A DNA stretch of 64,000 nt. It comes from Corynebacterium sp. BD556. GTDB taxonomy: Bacteria; Actinomycetota; Actinomycetes; Mycobacteriales; Mycobacteriaceae. The notes beneath the pieces are model-generated. The model was not told the origin of the DNA, made no database searches, and worked only from the letters and a program-made list of their open reading frames with translations. This document shows, in pieces, positions 1-9,545 of the stretch (the first letter of the stretch is position 1; the number at the start of each line of letters is the position of its first letter). The stretch is taken from the NCBI RefSeq assembly GCF_038452275.1, contig NZ_CP141643.1:1922001-1986000 (forward strand). The letters are read 5' to 3'. The position numbers and the translations under genes are program-made.

Positions 1-147
1 GCCGCTGAAATGGGGGTCCAACCCGGCACCGTGAAATCGAGGCGCGCCCGAGCCCGCGTGGCGCTGGCGGAATTTATCAAAACGCGGGAGAACATCAGCC
101 TGGTTGAGCAGGCGAAGCAGCACCCTTTGCCGCCGGGAGTAGACTAA
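1..147 (+). CDS. sigM: RNA polymerase ECF sigma factor, C-terminal end (probably SigM)
   Basis: Partial gene entering from the left edge; 48 residues remain before the TAA stop. The visible part holds the end of sigma region 4, a helix-turn-helix with the pattern AAEMGVQPGTVKSRRARAR, where the second helix reads the -35 element. Short tail after the HTH. In corynebacteria and mycobacteria the gene before trxB-trxA is the ECF sigma factor SigM, linked to disulfide/oxidative stress, and this context is the main reason for the symbol. The sequence itself shows only a sigma-70 region 4. Confidence 0.75.
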   Translation, partial: AAEMGVQPGTVKSRRARARVALAEFIKTRENISLVEQAKQHPLPPGVD

Positions 148-198
148 CGGGCAGTATTATCAGCCCACCACAAGCGTGATTGAGAGACGTTTTTCAAC

Positions 199-1218
199 AT
201 GACCGATCCCGGTTTCAACTTTGTCGTTGCCAACACGGGCCTAGACGCCACCCAGCCCGAAAAAACCCCCGCCACGCCCGCAGATAGCTCGCAGGTGCGC
301 GAGCTAATCATCGTCGGCTCCGGCCCAGCCGGCTACACCGCCGCCCTATACGCGGCGCGCGCCGAACTAAGCCCCTTGGTCTTTGAGGGCTACGAGTACG
401 GCGGCGAGCTGATGAACACCACCGAAGTCGAAAACTACCCCGGTTTCCAAAACGGCATCATGGGCCCTGAGCTCATGATGGAGATGCGCGCCCAGGCCCA
501 GAAATTCGGTGCCGATATGCGCGTTGAGCAGGTCGACTCGGTCGACTTCAGCGAGGCGATCAAAAAGGTCACCGTCGGCGACGAAGTGTACTTTGCCAAA
601 GCTGTCATCTTGGCCACCGGCGCGGCTCCGCGCCACCTCGGTATACCCGGCGAGGCCGAGCTGACTGGCCGCGGCGTGTCCACCTGCGCCACCTGCGACG
701 GTTTCTTCTTCAAAGACCAACACATCGCCGTTGTCGGCGGCGGCGACTCCGCCATGGAGGAGGCGAACTTTTTGACTAAGTTCGCCTCCAAAGTTTCCTT
801 GATTCACCGCTCGGAGAATTTCCGCGCCTCCAAAGTCATGCTTGAGCGCGCCCGCAGCAACGACAAAATCGACTTCATTACCCACACGCTCGTCGAGGGT
901 GTTCAGGAGGCCGATAACAAGGTGTCGGGTTTGAAAATCCGCAACCTGATCGACGGCACCGAGCGGGTCTTGGACGCCACCGCCATGTTTGTCGCCATCG
1001 GCCACGACCCGCGCTCGGGCTTCCTCAACGGCCAGGTCGCTACCGATTCCAAGGGCTACGTTTTGGTGGAAGATCCCTCTACCCGCACCAACGTCGCTGG
1101 CGTGTTCGCCTGCGGCGACCTGGTGGACAAAACTTACCGCCAGGCCGTCACCGCGGCTGGCTCCGGCTGCCGCGCGGCCATTGATGCCATCCACTACCTG
1201 GAAGCGTTGGAGGCTTAA
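199..1218 (+). CDS. trxB: Thioredoxin-disulfide reductase
   Basis: NADPH-dependent flavoenzyme (339 aa) that keeps thioredoxin reduced in the cytoplasm. FAD-binding GSGPAG lies near residue 40, the redox-active CATC at residues 163-166, and a second nucleotide motif [11 protein letters not shown] at about 178 binds NADPH; the C-terminal FAD motif is [10 protein letters not shown]. The 34 residues before the FAD motif are longer than in most bacterial TrxB, so the true start could be an in-frame GTG at 295; the ATG at 199 has only a weak purine stretch upstream. trxA follows in the same direction after 199 nt. Confidence 0.95.
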   Translation: MTDPGFNFVVANTGLDATQPEKTPATPADSSQVRELIIVGSGPAGYTAALYAARAELSPLVFEGYEYGGELMNTTEVENYPGFQNGIMGPELMMEMRAQAQKFGADMRVEQVDSVDFSEAIKKVTVGDEVYFAKAVILATGAAPRHLGIPGEAELTGRGVSTCATCDGFFFKDQHIAVVGGGDSAMEEANFLTKFASKVSLIHRSENFRASKVMLERARSNDKIDFITHTLVEGVQEADNKVSGLKIRNLIDGTERVLDATAMFVAIGHDPRSGFLNGQVATDSKGYVLVEDPSTRTNVAGVFACGDLVDKTYRQAVTAAGSGCRAAIDAIHYLEALEA

Positions 1219-1417
1219 AAAGCGCTGGCGAAGGCTCGGCGGTTTCCCCACGGTGGGGAAGCGTCACTATTGTGGAAACTGTTGTTGCTTCCCTGGCGCG
1301 GCGTTAGCGTCGCGCGGTGTGGGTGGCGAAGCCGGACGTGCCCGCCCCCACATCCTCCGGGCCTGTAGTTTTCTTATCCGCCCGGCACAATACGGTTCCC
1401 GATCCGAAGGAGAAGAT

Positions 1418-1741
1418 ATGAGCGCACCGATCGACGTCACCCAGTCCACGTTTAAAAGTGAGGTCATTGAGTCCGACAAGCCCGTCGTGGTGGATTTTTG
1501 GGCCGAGTGGTGCGGCCCATGCAAAAAGATCGCCCCGGTTCTTGACGAGATCGCGTCCGAGATGTCGGACAAGGTCAAGGTAGCTAAGGTCGATGTTGAC
1601 GCTGAGCGCGGCTTGGGCGCGATGTTCCAGGTCATGTCGATTCCGACTTTGTTGATTTTCAAAAACGGTCAGATGGTCGACCAGATGACCGGCGTGCAGC
1701 CGAAGGGCGATATTCTCGCCCGCTTGGAAAGCCACATGTAG
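1418..1741 (+). CDS. trxA: Thioredoxin
   Basis: Small redox protein (107 aa), the substrate of TrxB, which donates electrons to ribonucleotide reductase and other targets. The active site WCGPC is at residues 31-35, within VVDFWAEWCGPCKK, and the cis-proline loop reads MSIPTLL. The ATG at 1418 has a good Shine-Dalgarno (AAGGAG, 1407-1412). A longer open frame runs upstream but overlaps trxB in another frame and is not thioredoxin-like, so it is excluded. Confidence 0.96.
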   Translation: MSAPIDVTQSTFKSEVIESDKPVVVDFWAEWCGPCKKIAPVLDEIASEMSDKVKVAKVDVDAERGLGAMFQVMSIPTLLIFKNGQMVDQMTGVQPKGDILARLESHM

Positions 1742-1832
1742 GTGCCTCACCCCAGAGGTATGATAAGGCGTTGTTCATAGTTTCTTCATCAGGGCCAATG
1801 ATGCAGTTCCATACCGTCAAGGAAGGTACCCA

Positions 1833-3017
1833 GTGTCAGATATTTTCCGTGTAGGTGATTCGAGCGCACGCGTTGCTGAAGTGCGTTCGACGCTGGCGCG
1901 GCTGGGCATGCTCGAAGGCTTCGACGGCGATGTGAGCGATTGGAATGACCGCCACTTTTCGCCGCAGGACACGCTTTTCGACGAGCACCTCGCCGAAGCC
2001 CTCAAGGCCTTCCAGCAGTCCCGCGGCATTTTGCCTTCCGGCCACATTGACACTGTAACTTTGCGGGAGCTGCGGGAGGCTTCCTACACTTTGGGCGCGC
2101 GTGTGTTGTCCTACCAGCCTAACCAACCTCTGGTGGGCGACGACATCCGCCAACTCCAGGAACAGCTCCAGGACCTCGGCTTTTACGCCCACCGCCTCGA
2201 CGGGGTGTTTGGCCGACGCACCCACGAGGCCGTCGCTACCTACCAGCTTAACTACGGGCTTAACGACGACGGCATGTGCGGACCCGACACTTTGCGGGCG
2301 CTTAGCCTGCTGGGCCGTCGCATCACGGGTGGCTCCGCCCAGGCAATCCGCGAACGCGAGAATATGCGCGAGGCTGGCCCCCAGTTGACCGGCAAAAGGG
2401 TGGTCATCGACCCGGGCCTGGGCAACGGGGAAACCGGCATGACGGTACGCGGCAATTTCGGCGACGCCACTGAAGAAGAACTTTTATGGGATTTAGCTCA
2501 GCGGCTCGAAGGGCGCATGATTGCCGCTGGCGTGGAGGCAATTTTGTCGCGCCCGCGCGGCGACAACCCCTCCCAGAAGGCGCGCGCCGACCTAGCTAAT
2601 AGCTTCAACGCGGACCTGATGATCTCCCTGCAACTTGACCGCTACCCGAACGAGAAGGCCAACGGCGTCGCCACCTTTTACTTCGGTTCAGAAACCGGTG
2701 CGTCGTCGATGACGGGCGAGACGCTTTCCGGTTACGTCCAGCGCGAGATTGTGGCGCGTACTCCCTTGCAAAATTGCTACAGCCACGGCCGCACCTGGGA
2801 GCTTCTGCGCATGACCAAGATGCCTTCCATTGAAGTTGTGCTCGGCTACGCAACCAACCCGGGTGATGTGGAGATCATCACTGACCCCCGCCAGCGCGAC
2901 GCCATCGCCGAAGCTATCGTGGTGGCTGTCAAGCGCCTTTACTTGCTAGAGCAAGACGACAAACAGACCGGCACTTTTACCTTCAGTGAGCTTTTGCGCC
3001 AAGAAGGTGCAGGCTAG
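1833..3017 (+). CDS. cwlM: CwlM-type N-acetylmuramoyl-L-alanine amidase-like protein
   Basis: 394 aa with no signal peptide. Two peptidoglycan-binding domains (about residues 5-75 and 90-160) precede an Amidase_3-like domain (about 190-375). The start is GTG 1833 with GGAAGG upstream. In active Amidase_3 enzymes zinc is held by His-Glu-His and a Glu is catalytic; here the first His position reads DPGLGN, the second SLQLD, and the catalytic region IEVVLGYATN lacks Glu at the usual place. In mycobacteria CwlM is a cytoplasmic protein that stimulates MurA when phosphorylated and is not thought to be hydrolytic. I infer the same regulatory role, consistent with the PknA/PknB genes in this window. 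Confidence 0.88.
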   Translation: MSDIFRVGDSSARVAEVRSTLARLGMLEGFDGDVSDWNDRHFSPQDTLFDEHLAEALKAFQQSRGILPSGHIDTVTLRELREASYTLGARVLSYQPNQPLVGDDIRQLQEQLQDLGFYAHRLDGVFGRRTHEAVATYQLNYGLNDDGMCGPDTLRALSLLGRRITGGSAQAIRERENMREAGPQLTGKRVVIDPGLGNGETGMTVRGNFGDATEEELLWDLAQRLEGRMIAAGVEAILSRPRGDNPSQKARADLANSFNADLMISLQLDRYPNEKANGVATFYFGSETGASSMTGETLSGYVQREIVARTPLQNCYSHGRTWELLRMTKMPSIEVVLGYATNPGDVEIITDPRQRDAIAEAIVVAVKRLYLLEQDDKQTGTFTFSELLRQEGAG

Positions 3018-3158
3018 GCACGTCACCCGGCTCGCATCGCCCAAGGCTTCCTGCGCTTTCACCACCTGCACCTGCAACGATCCCGGCACCCGGAAAGATC
3101 GTGCGCACAGTGCACACCACCCCTCCGCAGCGAGGCAAAGTGTCGTGGATCGAGTGCT

Positions 3159-3809
3159 TCACGCGAGCGGAGATTTCGCCAACAGCTCATCGATCTCCTG
3201 GGCGCTGAGCAGATCGTGGGCCGGCGGAAGGCGCAGCCGCAGCCGCGGAATGACGGGGTGGTCTTGATGAACTTCAAAGCCCGCACCTTCAAGCAGCGAA
3301 ACTTCGACGAGCCCAATGCTGTGCGCGTGCCTACGGATCTTCTCAGCAGCCGAGGACGCCTCACCCGTTCGACGCACACCAAAGACCTCCAAAGCCTCAG
3401 CACCCGCGCCGGTGGCCGCCATTATCGCTGAGTCCAAAAGGACAGATTCCCACCCGCTGTGCCGCCTCGGCGGGTCAATGTGCAGGCTCGAAACTAGCCA
3501 GGCATCCTTGCTCACAGGTGCGGTGGGCATACGTACCGCGCCCGGCGCCTCCTCGGCCGGGCAATACAAAACAGTAGCTAAGGCCCCGCTAGAAACACCC
3601 GCCGCGACGATACTAAAACCCACGGTGGCCTGCTCAAGTGCGCGGCGAGTTAACCACAAGCTTTTATCTATCGCGGAATCACTGGTGTAAAAACCAGGCG
3701 CCAGCGGATCGACCTCCCAAAACACGCTGGCAGCGCTGACAGGGTGGATGCGGCTCAAATTCGCCGCGTCCAGGGCGACGACCTGCGCTTGTGCAAAGCC
3801 GCCGGACAT
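3159..3809 (-). CDS. GNAT-like conserved protein between cwlM and parB
   Basis: 216 aa, no signal peptide or membrane segment. It resembles the acetyltransferase-fold protein found next to parB in corynebacteria and mycobacteria. Central part LVSSLHIDPPRRHSGWES and a later segment EALEVFGVRRTG fit core strands of a GNAT fold, but I see no clear acetyl-CoA P-loop, so activity is unproven. It converges with cwlM across about 140 nt and lies 13 nt downstream of parB on the same strand, so it is probably the last gene of the parAB transcript. Confidence 0.6.
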   Translation of the reverse strand: MSGGFAQAQVVALDAANLSRIHPVSAASVFWEVDPLAPGFYTSDSAIDKSLWLTRRALEQATVGFSIVAAGVSSGALATVLYCPAEEAPGAVRMPTAPVSKDAWLVSSLHIDPPRRHSGWESVLLDSAIMAATGAGAEALEVFGVRRTGEASSAAEKIRRHAHSIGLVEVSLLEGAGFEVHQDHPVIPRLRLRLPPAHDLLSAQEIDELLAKSPLA

Positions 3810-3822
3810 AGCCGAAAACCCC

Positions 3823-4941
3823 TTAGCCTTCGCCTTGGATCAGGGACATGATGCGCTCGAAGTCTGCCTGGTCACCGAACTCCACGACAATTTTGCCCTT
3901 GCGTTTGCCCATGGTGACAACGACGCGGGTATCCCATTCGTCGGCAAGCCGCTCGGCGGCTTGGGTGAAAAGCTCCGGCTGCGGCACCGGTTTGCGCTGC
4001 GGCTTCTCCTGCTGCCCGCCACTGCGGTTGAGCAAAGTCACAGCCTCCTCAGTCGCGCGCACACTCAAACCCTCAGCGACAATACGCTCGGCGAGCCTGG
4101 CCTGGGCCTCGTTGGTGTGCTGACCCAACTTCACTCCCAGCAACGCACGAGCATGGCCAGCCGAAAGCACACCAGCAGCGACACGGCGCTGCACATCCAC
4201 AGGCAGATTAAGCAGGCGGATCGCATTGGTGATCACCGGGCGTGAGCGGCCAAGTTTATCGGCCAACTGCTCCTGAGTCACCCCGAACTCCTCCAACAAT
4301 TGCTGGTAAGCTGCCGCCTCCTCAAGGGGGTTGAGCTGGACGCGGTGAATATTTTCCAAAAGAGCGTCACGCAGCAGGTCAGTATCGCCAGTCTCGCGCA
4401 CGATCGCCGGAATCTGCTTTAGGCCCGCCTTAGATGCAGCGCGCCAACGACGCTCACCCATGATCAACTCGAAGCCAGACGCGACCTCACGAACCACAAT
4501 GGGTTGGAGCAAACCAAACTCACGGATGGAATGGACCAACTCCAACAACTCATCTTCGTCAAAAACCTGACGAGGCTGCTTCGGGTTCGGCTGAATCTGA
4601 CCCAGCGGCACCTCCTGGTAGCGCGCCCCCACCGGAACCGGCTGAACGACCTTCTCCGTGTTCACCGCCACCGTCGGCGCACCCTCAATCGCGGGAGCGC
4701 CCGGCACCCGCTTGCGGCCAGCGGACTTCTTCGCCGCCCGCTTTGCCGACGCCTCCTTAGACTTTTCCTTGGAGCTTTGCTGCGCTGTGGCCCCGCGGGC
4801 ACCCTTGGAACCGCCGATGATCACGTCGGCGGCGCCTTCGCCAAGCCTGCCAGTTTTGCCCGTCGTGTCAGCCGATTCCTGCTGCGAAGGGATCAACGCC
4901 GCAAGGCCGCGACCAAGCCCACCTTTTCGTTCCTGTGCCAT
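3823..4941 (-). CDS. parB: Chromosome partitioning protein ParB
   Basis: 372 aa CTP-dependent DNA clamp that loads at parS and spreads. The N-terminal 120 residues are low complexity with a [18 protein letters not shown] basic run; the ParB/Sulfiredoxin domain follows ([13 protein letters not shown], then the CTP-binding motif GERRWRA), then the HTH ([18 protein letters not shown]), with a C-terminal dimerisation region. The ATG overlaps the parA stop by one base (TAATG), so the two are translationally coupled. Confidence 0.96.
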   Translation of the reverse strand: MAQERKGGLGRGLAALIPSQQESADTTGKTGRLGEGAADVIIGGSKGARGATAQQSSKEKSKEASAKRAAKKSAGRKRVPGAPAIEGAPTVAVNTEKVVQPVPVGARYQEVPLGQIQPNPKQPRQVFDEDELLELVHSIREFGLLQPIVVREVASGFELIMGERRWRAASKAGLKQIPAIVRETGDTDLLRDALLENIHRVQLNPLEEAAAYQQLLEEFGVTQEQLADKLGRSRPVITNAIRLLNLPVDVQRRVAAGVLSAGHARALLGVKLGQHTNEAQARLAERIVAEGLSVRATEEAVTLLNRSGGQQEKPQRKPVPQPELFTQAAERLADEWDTRVVVTMGKRKGKIVVEFGDQADFERIMSLIQGEG

Positions 4942-5966
4942 TAGTTCTCCGTCTCCTTCTGCTGCGCAGCATCCAGCGTCTCAGCTTCATCTATAACCCC
5001 ACTGCCGTCGAGCTGGCGTGCCACCTCCGGACTCACACCAATCGGGCCGGTCGTCGCGTGCGGCTGATAATCCCCACGCTGCGACAACTCACGGGCAGCA
5101 TCAACATAAGCCATCGCGCCGCGCGAAACGGGATCATAGTCCACGACCGTTTGCCCAAAACCTGGTGCTTCCGAAACCTTCACCGAACGCGGAATGACAT
5201 TGCGCAGCACAACCTGGCCGAACTGGCTGCGCACCTCATGACCAACCTCCTCCGAAAGGCGCGTGCGCGCATCATACATAGTCAAAAGAACCGCCGAAAT
5301 ATGCAGGTTGTGGTTCAAATGCTCACGGATCATGCCGATGTTGCCCAAAAGCTGACCCACGCCCTCCAAGGCGTAATACTCGCACTGGATCGGAATAAGC
5401 ACCTCATCCACCGCCGTCATCGCATTGATGGTCAAAAGGCCCAACGAGGGCGGACAGTCAATGAAAACGAAGTCGAAGCCGTGCTTCTCCACAAAACCGC
5501 GCCGCAGCGCGTCGTGCAGCCGGTACTCGCGGCGCACAAGGCTGACAAGTTCAATCTCGGCACCAGCCAAATCAATGGTGGCGGGGATGCACAACAAATT
5601 GTCGTTGCCCGGGCTGGGTTGCATCGCATCTTCCGCACTGGCCTCACCAATGAGCAGTTCGTAGCTAGAGGTGACGCCCGCGCGGTGCTCCACACCCAGG
5701 GCGGTCGACGCATTGCCCTGCGGGTCTAAATCAATGACCAACACCTTCATGCCCTGGCGCGCCAACGCCGCGGCCAAGTTCACCGACGTCGTCGTTTTGC
5801 CCACGCCACCTTTTTGGTTCGCCACCGTAATCACGCGCGGCTTTTGTGGTTTGGAAAGGGCGCCGCCTGGAAGGCTAGTCTGATCCGCCCACTGGCCATC
5901 TGAGCCACCAGGCGCGCCGCCCCACTGGGAGTTATCGTCCACGGGCCCCTCCGTCGTCTCGTTCAT
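4941..5966 (-). CDS. parA: Chromosome partitioning ATPase ParA
   Basis: 341 aa Walker-type ATPase that positions ParB-parS complexes. The deviant Walker A motif KGGVGKTT follows ITVANQ near residue 52; Walker B-like [14 protein letters not shown] and later ParA motifs are intact. The 45-residue N-terminal extension before the fold is Gly/Asp-rich, as in other corynebacterial ParA. First gene of a parA-parB-GNAT-like operon; rsmG lies upstream on the same strand after 60 nt. Confidence 0.96.
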   Translation of the reverse strand: MNETTEGPVDDNSQWGGAPGGSDGQWADQTSLPGGALSKPQKPRVITVANQKGGVGKTTTSVNLAAALARQGMKVLVIDLDPQGNASTALGVEHRAGVTSSYELLIGEASAEDAMQPSPGNDNLLCIPATIDLAGAEIELVSLVRREYRLHDALRRGFVEKHGFDFVFIDCPPSLGLLTINAMTAVDEVLIPIQCEYYALEGVGQLLGNIGMIREHLNHNLHISAVLLTMYDARTRLSEEVGHEVRSQFGQVVLRNVIPRSVKVSEAPGFGQTVVDYDPVSRGAMAYVDAARELSQRGDYQPHATTGPIGVSPEVARQLDGSGVIDEAETLDAAQQKETEN

Positions 5967-6026
5967 GTGCGCTGCACCCTACCTGCTTGGAACTCCTCCA
6001 ACATTAGTGCCTGACACCTCAAGCAG

Positions 6027-6680
6027 TCACCGCAGGCGGGCAATGGAGATAACCGTGGTGGGCTCATCTAGCAAGGTCTGTCCAACAGTGAAGATTTCCG
6101 CCTTGCCGCCGCCTGCTTTCTTAATCTGCGCGGCGTCGCGTTTGAGTTCTTCGCCCACCGTGCTGCCCTTCATGGCCACCATCGAGCCGCCCACCTTCAC
6201 CAAAGGAAGCGACCATCCGACCAGCTTTCCCAGGGGGGCGACGGCGCGGGAAGTGGTGGCGTCGAAAAGCGACTTTCCTTGCTCCTCGGCGCGCCCGCGC
6301 ACCACGGTGACATTATCCAACCCGAGCTCGTCGACAACCTCACGCAAGAACGTAGAGCGCTTCAACAGCGGTTCAATCAACGTGATGTTGAGATCAGGGC
6401 GCGCAATGGCCAGCGCAACACCGGGCAAGCCCGCGCCGGAGCCAATATCGGCAACTGAAATGCCAGCCGCGAGCGCTTCGGAGACGACCGCACAATTTAA
6501 AATGTGCCGCGACCACAGGCGCCCAACCTCCTTCGGGCCAATGAAGCCACGCACCGAAGCGACCTGCGCAAGCAGACGGTGATAACCGATGGCCATGTCG
6601 AGGCGTTCACCGAAAATCTTTGTTGCGGCCGCCGGCACCGCCTCCGCGGTCGAGTCAAAAGGCCTAGGGTTCATCGACAC
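6027..6680 (-). CDS. rsmG: 16S rRNA (guanine-N7)-methyltransferase RsmG
   Basis: Methylates 16S rRNA at the 530-loop guanine with S-adenosylmethionine. The SAM motif ADIGSGAGLPG is present, followed by LIEPLLKRSTFLREV. The frame is open up to 6746, but the chosen GTG at 6680 has AAGGAG nine bases upstream and gives 217 aa, the usual length; an ATG two codons later is the alternative. The residues before it do not look like RsmG. It is downstream of yidC, with a strong hairpin in between. Confidence 0.93.
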   Translation of the reverse strand: MSMNPRPFDSTAEAVPAAATKIFGERLDMAIGYHRLLAQVASVRGFIGPKEVGRLWSRHILNCAVVSEALAAGISVADIGSGAGLPGVALAIARPDLNITLIEPLLKRSTFLREVVDELGLDNVTVVRGRAEEQGKSLFDATTSRAVAPLGKLVGWSLPLVKVGGSMVAMKGSTVGEELKRDAAQIKKAGGGKAEIFTVGQTLLDEPTTVISIARLR

Positions 6681-6776
6681 GGCTGTGTACTCCTTCTGTG
6701 GGTCCCGACAGATAATGTGCCTGACTTTAGTAAAAGCCACGGACACTGCACCAAAGCGCGGCTTGCAGAAACACTA

Positions 6777-6820
6777 AAGCGGTTCCCGGAGAAAAGCTTG
6801 TGTTGCTCCGGGAACCGCTT
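6777..6820 (-). terminator. Perfect 15-bp inverted repeat after yidC
   Basis: Arms 6777-6791 and 6806-6820 are exact complements with a 14-nt loop. Read on the minus strand, the hairpin follows the yidC stop by 23 nt and is followed by CTTTAGTG, a weak U run. It could end most yidC transcripts while letting some continue into rsmG. Confidence 0.65.
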
Positions 6821-6843
6821 GCTGGTGCCGCTGAACCAGTAAA

Positions 6844-7821
6844 TTAGTTGCCTTGCTTGCGCTGCTTTTTAGTGCGCTTATCCACACGCCGAGCAGCGAC
6901 TTGCGGGGCAGAAGCGCGCTTAGCTTCGCGTTTCTTCTCCTCCTCGAGCGCTTCTTCCTTATCCATCTTGTCGTAGACGATGCGGGTCTGGAAGAAGGTC
7001 CACACGTTGTTGGCCAGCATGTAGACGAGCAGACCAATGTGCCACAGGAAGCCCGAGGCAAGAATCATTACTGGGAAGACCCACAGCATCATCTTGTTCA
7101 TCATGGCCATCTGCGTCTCCATCATCTCGGCGTTAGCACCCGAGGGGGCGGCGACCTTACCGGAGGTACGGCGCTCTTGCTGACGAGAGATGGACAAACG
7201 CGCGTTGAGGTGAGTAAAAAGCGCGGACAAAATAACTAGCGGCATACACACGGCGATAATGTGCAGGCGGCTGAACTCAAGGCCGGTGAAGGCCTCGAAA
7301 GCGCTTTCCGGCATCGACATGTAAGCCGACAGCGGGACGCCGAAGAAATCGGCATCCAAAAAGGAACGCACGTCGTCGGGCGAGAAGATGTAGTTCGCCG
7401 TATTGCGGTTTTCCTCAACGCTCATGCCTAACTGGCCGGGGCCGGTACCAGTGCGGTTAAACGAACGCAAAACGTGGAACAGGCCGAGAAAGACCGGCAG
7501 TTGCACCAAGGGGACGATACATGAGGCGAGGGGGTTAGAGCCCATCTCCTTGTAGAGCTTCTGGCTCTCCTCGGCCATTTTCTGTTTGTCGTTTTTATAC
7601 TTCTCGCGGATGGCTTGCATCTGCGGCTGCACTTCTTGCATCCTCCGCATTGAGCGCATCTGGTTGACCATCGGCTTGACCAAAAGGACACGGATGGTAA
7701 ACGTCAAAAAGACGATCGCGAGGATCCAGGCGATGCCGGAATCGGGCGCGAAAACGTAGGCGAAGATCTTGTGCCAAAACCACAGCACCGCTGAGATCGG
7801 CCAATATACAAAATTCAGCAC
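6844..7821 (-). CDS. yidC: Membrane protein insertase YidC/OxaA
   Basis: 325 aa integral membrane insertase, working alone or with SecYEG. The first segment (FVYWPISAVLWFWHKI) leads into the 60KD_IMP domain with five membrane segments. The cytoplasmic hairpin between TM1 and TM2 carries MRRMQEVQPQMQAIREKYK, and the C-terminus is a basic tail (VAARRVDKRTKKQRKQ) typical of ribosome contact. It is the short actinobacterial form without the large periplasmic domain of enterobacterial YidC. The gene is 17 nt downstream of yidD. Confidence 0.95.
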   Translation of the reverse strand: MLNFVYWPISAVLWFWHKIFAYVFAPDSGIAWILAIVFLTFTIRVLLVKPMVNQMRSMRRMQEVQPQMQAIREKYKNDKQKMAEESQKLYKEMGSNPLASCIVPLVQLPVFLGLFHVLRSFNRTGTGPGQLGMSVEENRNTANYIFSPDDVRSFLDADFFGVPLSAYMSMPESAFEAFTGLEFSRLHIIAVCMPLVILSALFTHLNARLSISRQQERRTSGKVAAPSGANAEMMETQMAMMNKMMLWVFPVMILASGFLWHIGLLVYMLANNVWTFFQTRIVYDKMDKEEALEEEKKREAKRASAPQVAARRVDKRTKKQRKQGN

Positions 7822-7837
7822 TTGAGGGTCGTTGCTC

Positions 7838-8170
7838 CTAGTCGGTTACGGGTGGGGACGCTTCTGTGTCGCACGCTGCACCAGCGGGCTGGTCAACCAC
7901 GCTGCCGGGGACGGGGTCATAGCCTCCGGGATGCCACGGTCCGCATTTGGATATGCGGGCCGCAGCAAAGAGGGTTCCCTTCACCGCACCGTGGCGCGAG
8001 ACTGCTTCGAGCGCATACGCACTGCACACAGGCATGAAACGACACGTCCCTGCCATCTTAAAGGGTGAGACGTATTTTTGGTAAAGGCGCACCATCCCAA
8101 CCAGCGCTTTTCCTGCCGGTCCACGAGGTGCCGGGATTTCTTCACCGACGAAGTTGTAGTACGCCATCAC
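7838..8170 (-). CDS. yidD: Membrane protein insertion efficiency factor YidD
   Basis: 110 aa. The YidD core [17 protein letters not shown] with the Cys-containing [19 protein letters not shown] and [16 protein letters not shown] is fully conserved. Its start overlaps the rnpA stop by four bases (ATGA), and yidC follows, giving the usual rnpA-yidD-yidC order. The last 20 residues are variable. Role known from other bacteria: peripheral membrane protein aiding YidC-dependent insertion. Confidence 0.94.
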   Translation of the reverse strand: MMAYYNFVGEEIPAPRGPAGKALVGMVRLYQKYVSPFKMAGTCRFMPVCSAYALEAVSRHGAVKGTLFAAARISKCGPWHPGGYDPVPGSVVDQPAGAACDTEASPPVTD

Positions 8171-8520
8171 AATCTGCGCAGAGCCTTATCCAGGCCCCGT
8201 TGGATATCGAGTGTGAGCTGCGCGCTGGTTGCGGTGGCGGAGGCTGGCAAAGCCCGTACCACAACGTCGTGGGTGCGGTCTAGCTTGTCCGCACCGACCC
8301 GTGTGCACACGTGGCGTAGCTTGCGTGAAACGGCGTGGCGGGTCACGGCGTTTCCTACCTGTTTAGAAACGACAAGCCCGAACCGTGGACCACCGAAGAT
8401 GATCGGGTCGGTTCGGGCTGCCAGATGAACCACCACCGTTTTTGTGCCCGCACGCGCGCCGCTGCGGATCACGCGGCGGAAATCCGCTGAGGAGCTGAGC
8501 TTGTGCGCTGTGGGGAGCAC
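8167..8520 (-). CDS. rnpA: Ribonuclease P protein component
   Basis: 117 aa basic protein that assists RNase P RNA in maturing tRNA 5' ends. The signature region [20 protein letters not shown], followed by KLRH, matches the RNPA consensus, with His in place of the usual Asn after Arg. It lies 33 nt after rpmH on the same strand, the classic rpmH-rnpA arrangement, and is coupled to yidD by an ATGA overlap. Confidence 0.94.
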   Translation of the reverse strand: MLPTAHKLSSSADFRRVIRSGARAGTKTVVVHLAARTDPIIFGGPRFGLVVSKQVGNAVTRHAVSRKLRHVCTRVGADKLDRTHDVVVRALPASATATSAQLTLDIQRGLDKALRRL

Positions 8521-8553
8521 GGGGGTGGTTTATTGGTTTTAAGCGCTCAGGTT

Positions 8554-8691
8554 TTAAGCGCTTAGGCGGGCGCGGCCTTTGCGGCGGCGCGCGGAGACGA
8601 TGGCGCGGCCGGCACGGGTGCGCATGCGGGCGCGGAAACCGTGCTTGCGGGCACGGCGACGGTTGTTCGGCTGAAAGGTCCGCTTCGACAC
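8554..8691 (-). CDS. rpmH: 50S ribosomal protein L34
   Basis: 45-residue, very basic protein starting [16 protein letters not shown] and ending [12 protein letters not shown], an exact L34 pattern. The start is GTG at 8691, with AAGGAG six bases upstream; the usual bacterial ATG is absent. First gene of the leftward rpmH-rnpA-yidD-yidC unit, divergent from dnaA. Its promoter must lie in the 8692-9545 gap. Confidence 0.95.
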   Translation of the reverse strand: MSKRTFQPNNRRRARKHGFRARMRTRAGRAIVSARRRKGRARLSA

Positions 8692-9545
8692 GGCAAACTC
8701 CTTGATTTCTTTGACGGCCAGCGGCCCCCGCGCCTGACAAGCGCGGAGTGCCTCCCGGGATGATGACCGTCCGGTTTAAACACGTTCTTTAGAGATGCGG
8801 GTGCGCCGTGGCCTGGGAAGGCCGTTGGAGCGCCTCGCGCGCAACACCTACGTTGACTCGCTTCCCGCTGGGCTAGGGAAAGCGGCCCGGTACACCTCGC
8901 TGGTGTTGCTCTCAAGCACATCGCTTTGCGACGACACCTTGCGGCGCCGCCACCTGATGTGACAGACCATGCCAGACTACGTGAGTCAGGGCGTGCTGAC
9001 CAAATCGACACGCCGCCGCCGAAAGGGTACCCCCGGAATTACATGGATGTGTTTTTTCACTGGTGAGGGGGTCAAACCCGCGTGCTTGCTGCGCCAGCGC
9101 CGCTGCACCCCACCTCGATTCCGGCGCTGTGGGAGTTATCCACAGGGGAGGTTAAAACTATTGCGTGGACACGGGGCTAGGGAAGCAGGTACGAATAAAC
9201 AACATCACAAATCCATAAAGGGATCCACTCTCAGACCTGTGGATAAACCTCTAGTTTTAGTTGAGGGTTTTTCGAGATGTCTCGTATTTCCGCAGGTCAA
9301 AGATGTAACTATTAGATCGGGTGGTTATTCACAGGGGTGTTGAAAACCTGTGGATAACCACCCGCGACCTGATTGTTCACACCTGTGGATAACCTTGTGG
9401 AACTAAAGGTAGAAGCCACCGCAGGTGGCCTCAGCCGTGTGGATGAAGCGGTGAATTGCACGCCGCTTCATCGCCCCGCACGGCAGCGCCACACACCCTG
9501 GCGCATTGACCGGACTGAACGAACGACAAGCAAGGAACATCTGAC
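8692..9545. promoter_or_regulatory. rpmH-dnaA divergent intergenic region with DnaA boxes
   Basis: 854 nt without a credible gene. It carries six DnaA-box-like 9-mers clustered in the dnaA-proximal half: TTATCCACA at 9136-9144 (+), 9238-9246 (-), 9349-9357 (-) and 9384-9392 (-), TTATTCACA at 9325-9333 (+) and TTGTTCACA at 9373-9381 (+). The segment 9190-9400 is clearly richer in A+T than its surroundings. It should hold the rpmH promoter and an autoregulated dnaA promoter and may be part of oriC. Confidence 0.8.

Noticed and set aside
367-1251. Long reverse-strand open frame opposite trxB (294 codons)
   Set aside because: It mirrors the coding frame of trxB, has no recognisable domain and is a typical high-GC shadow.
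4935-5729. Forward open frame opposite parA (264 codons)
   Set aside because: Antisense of a strongly conserved gene; no domain.
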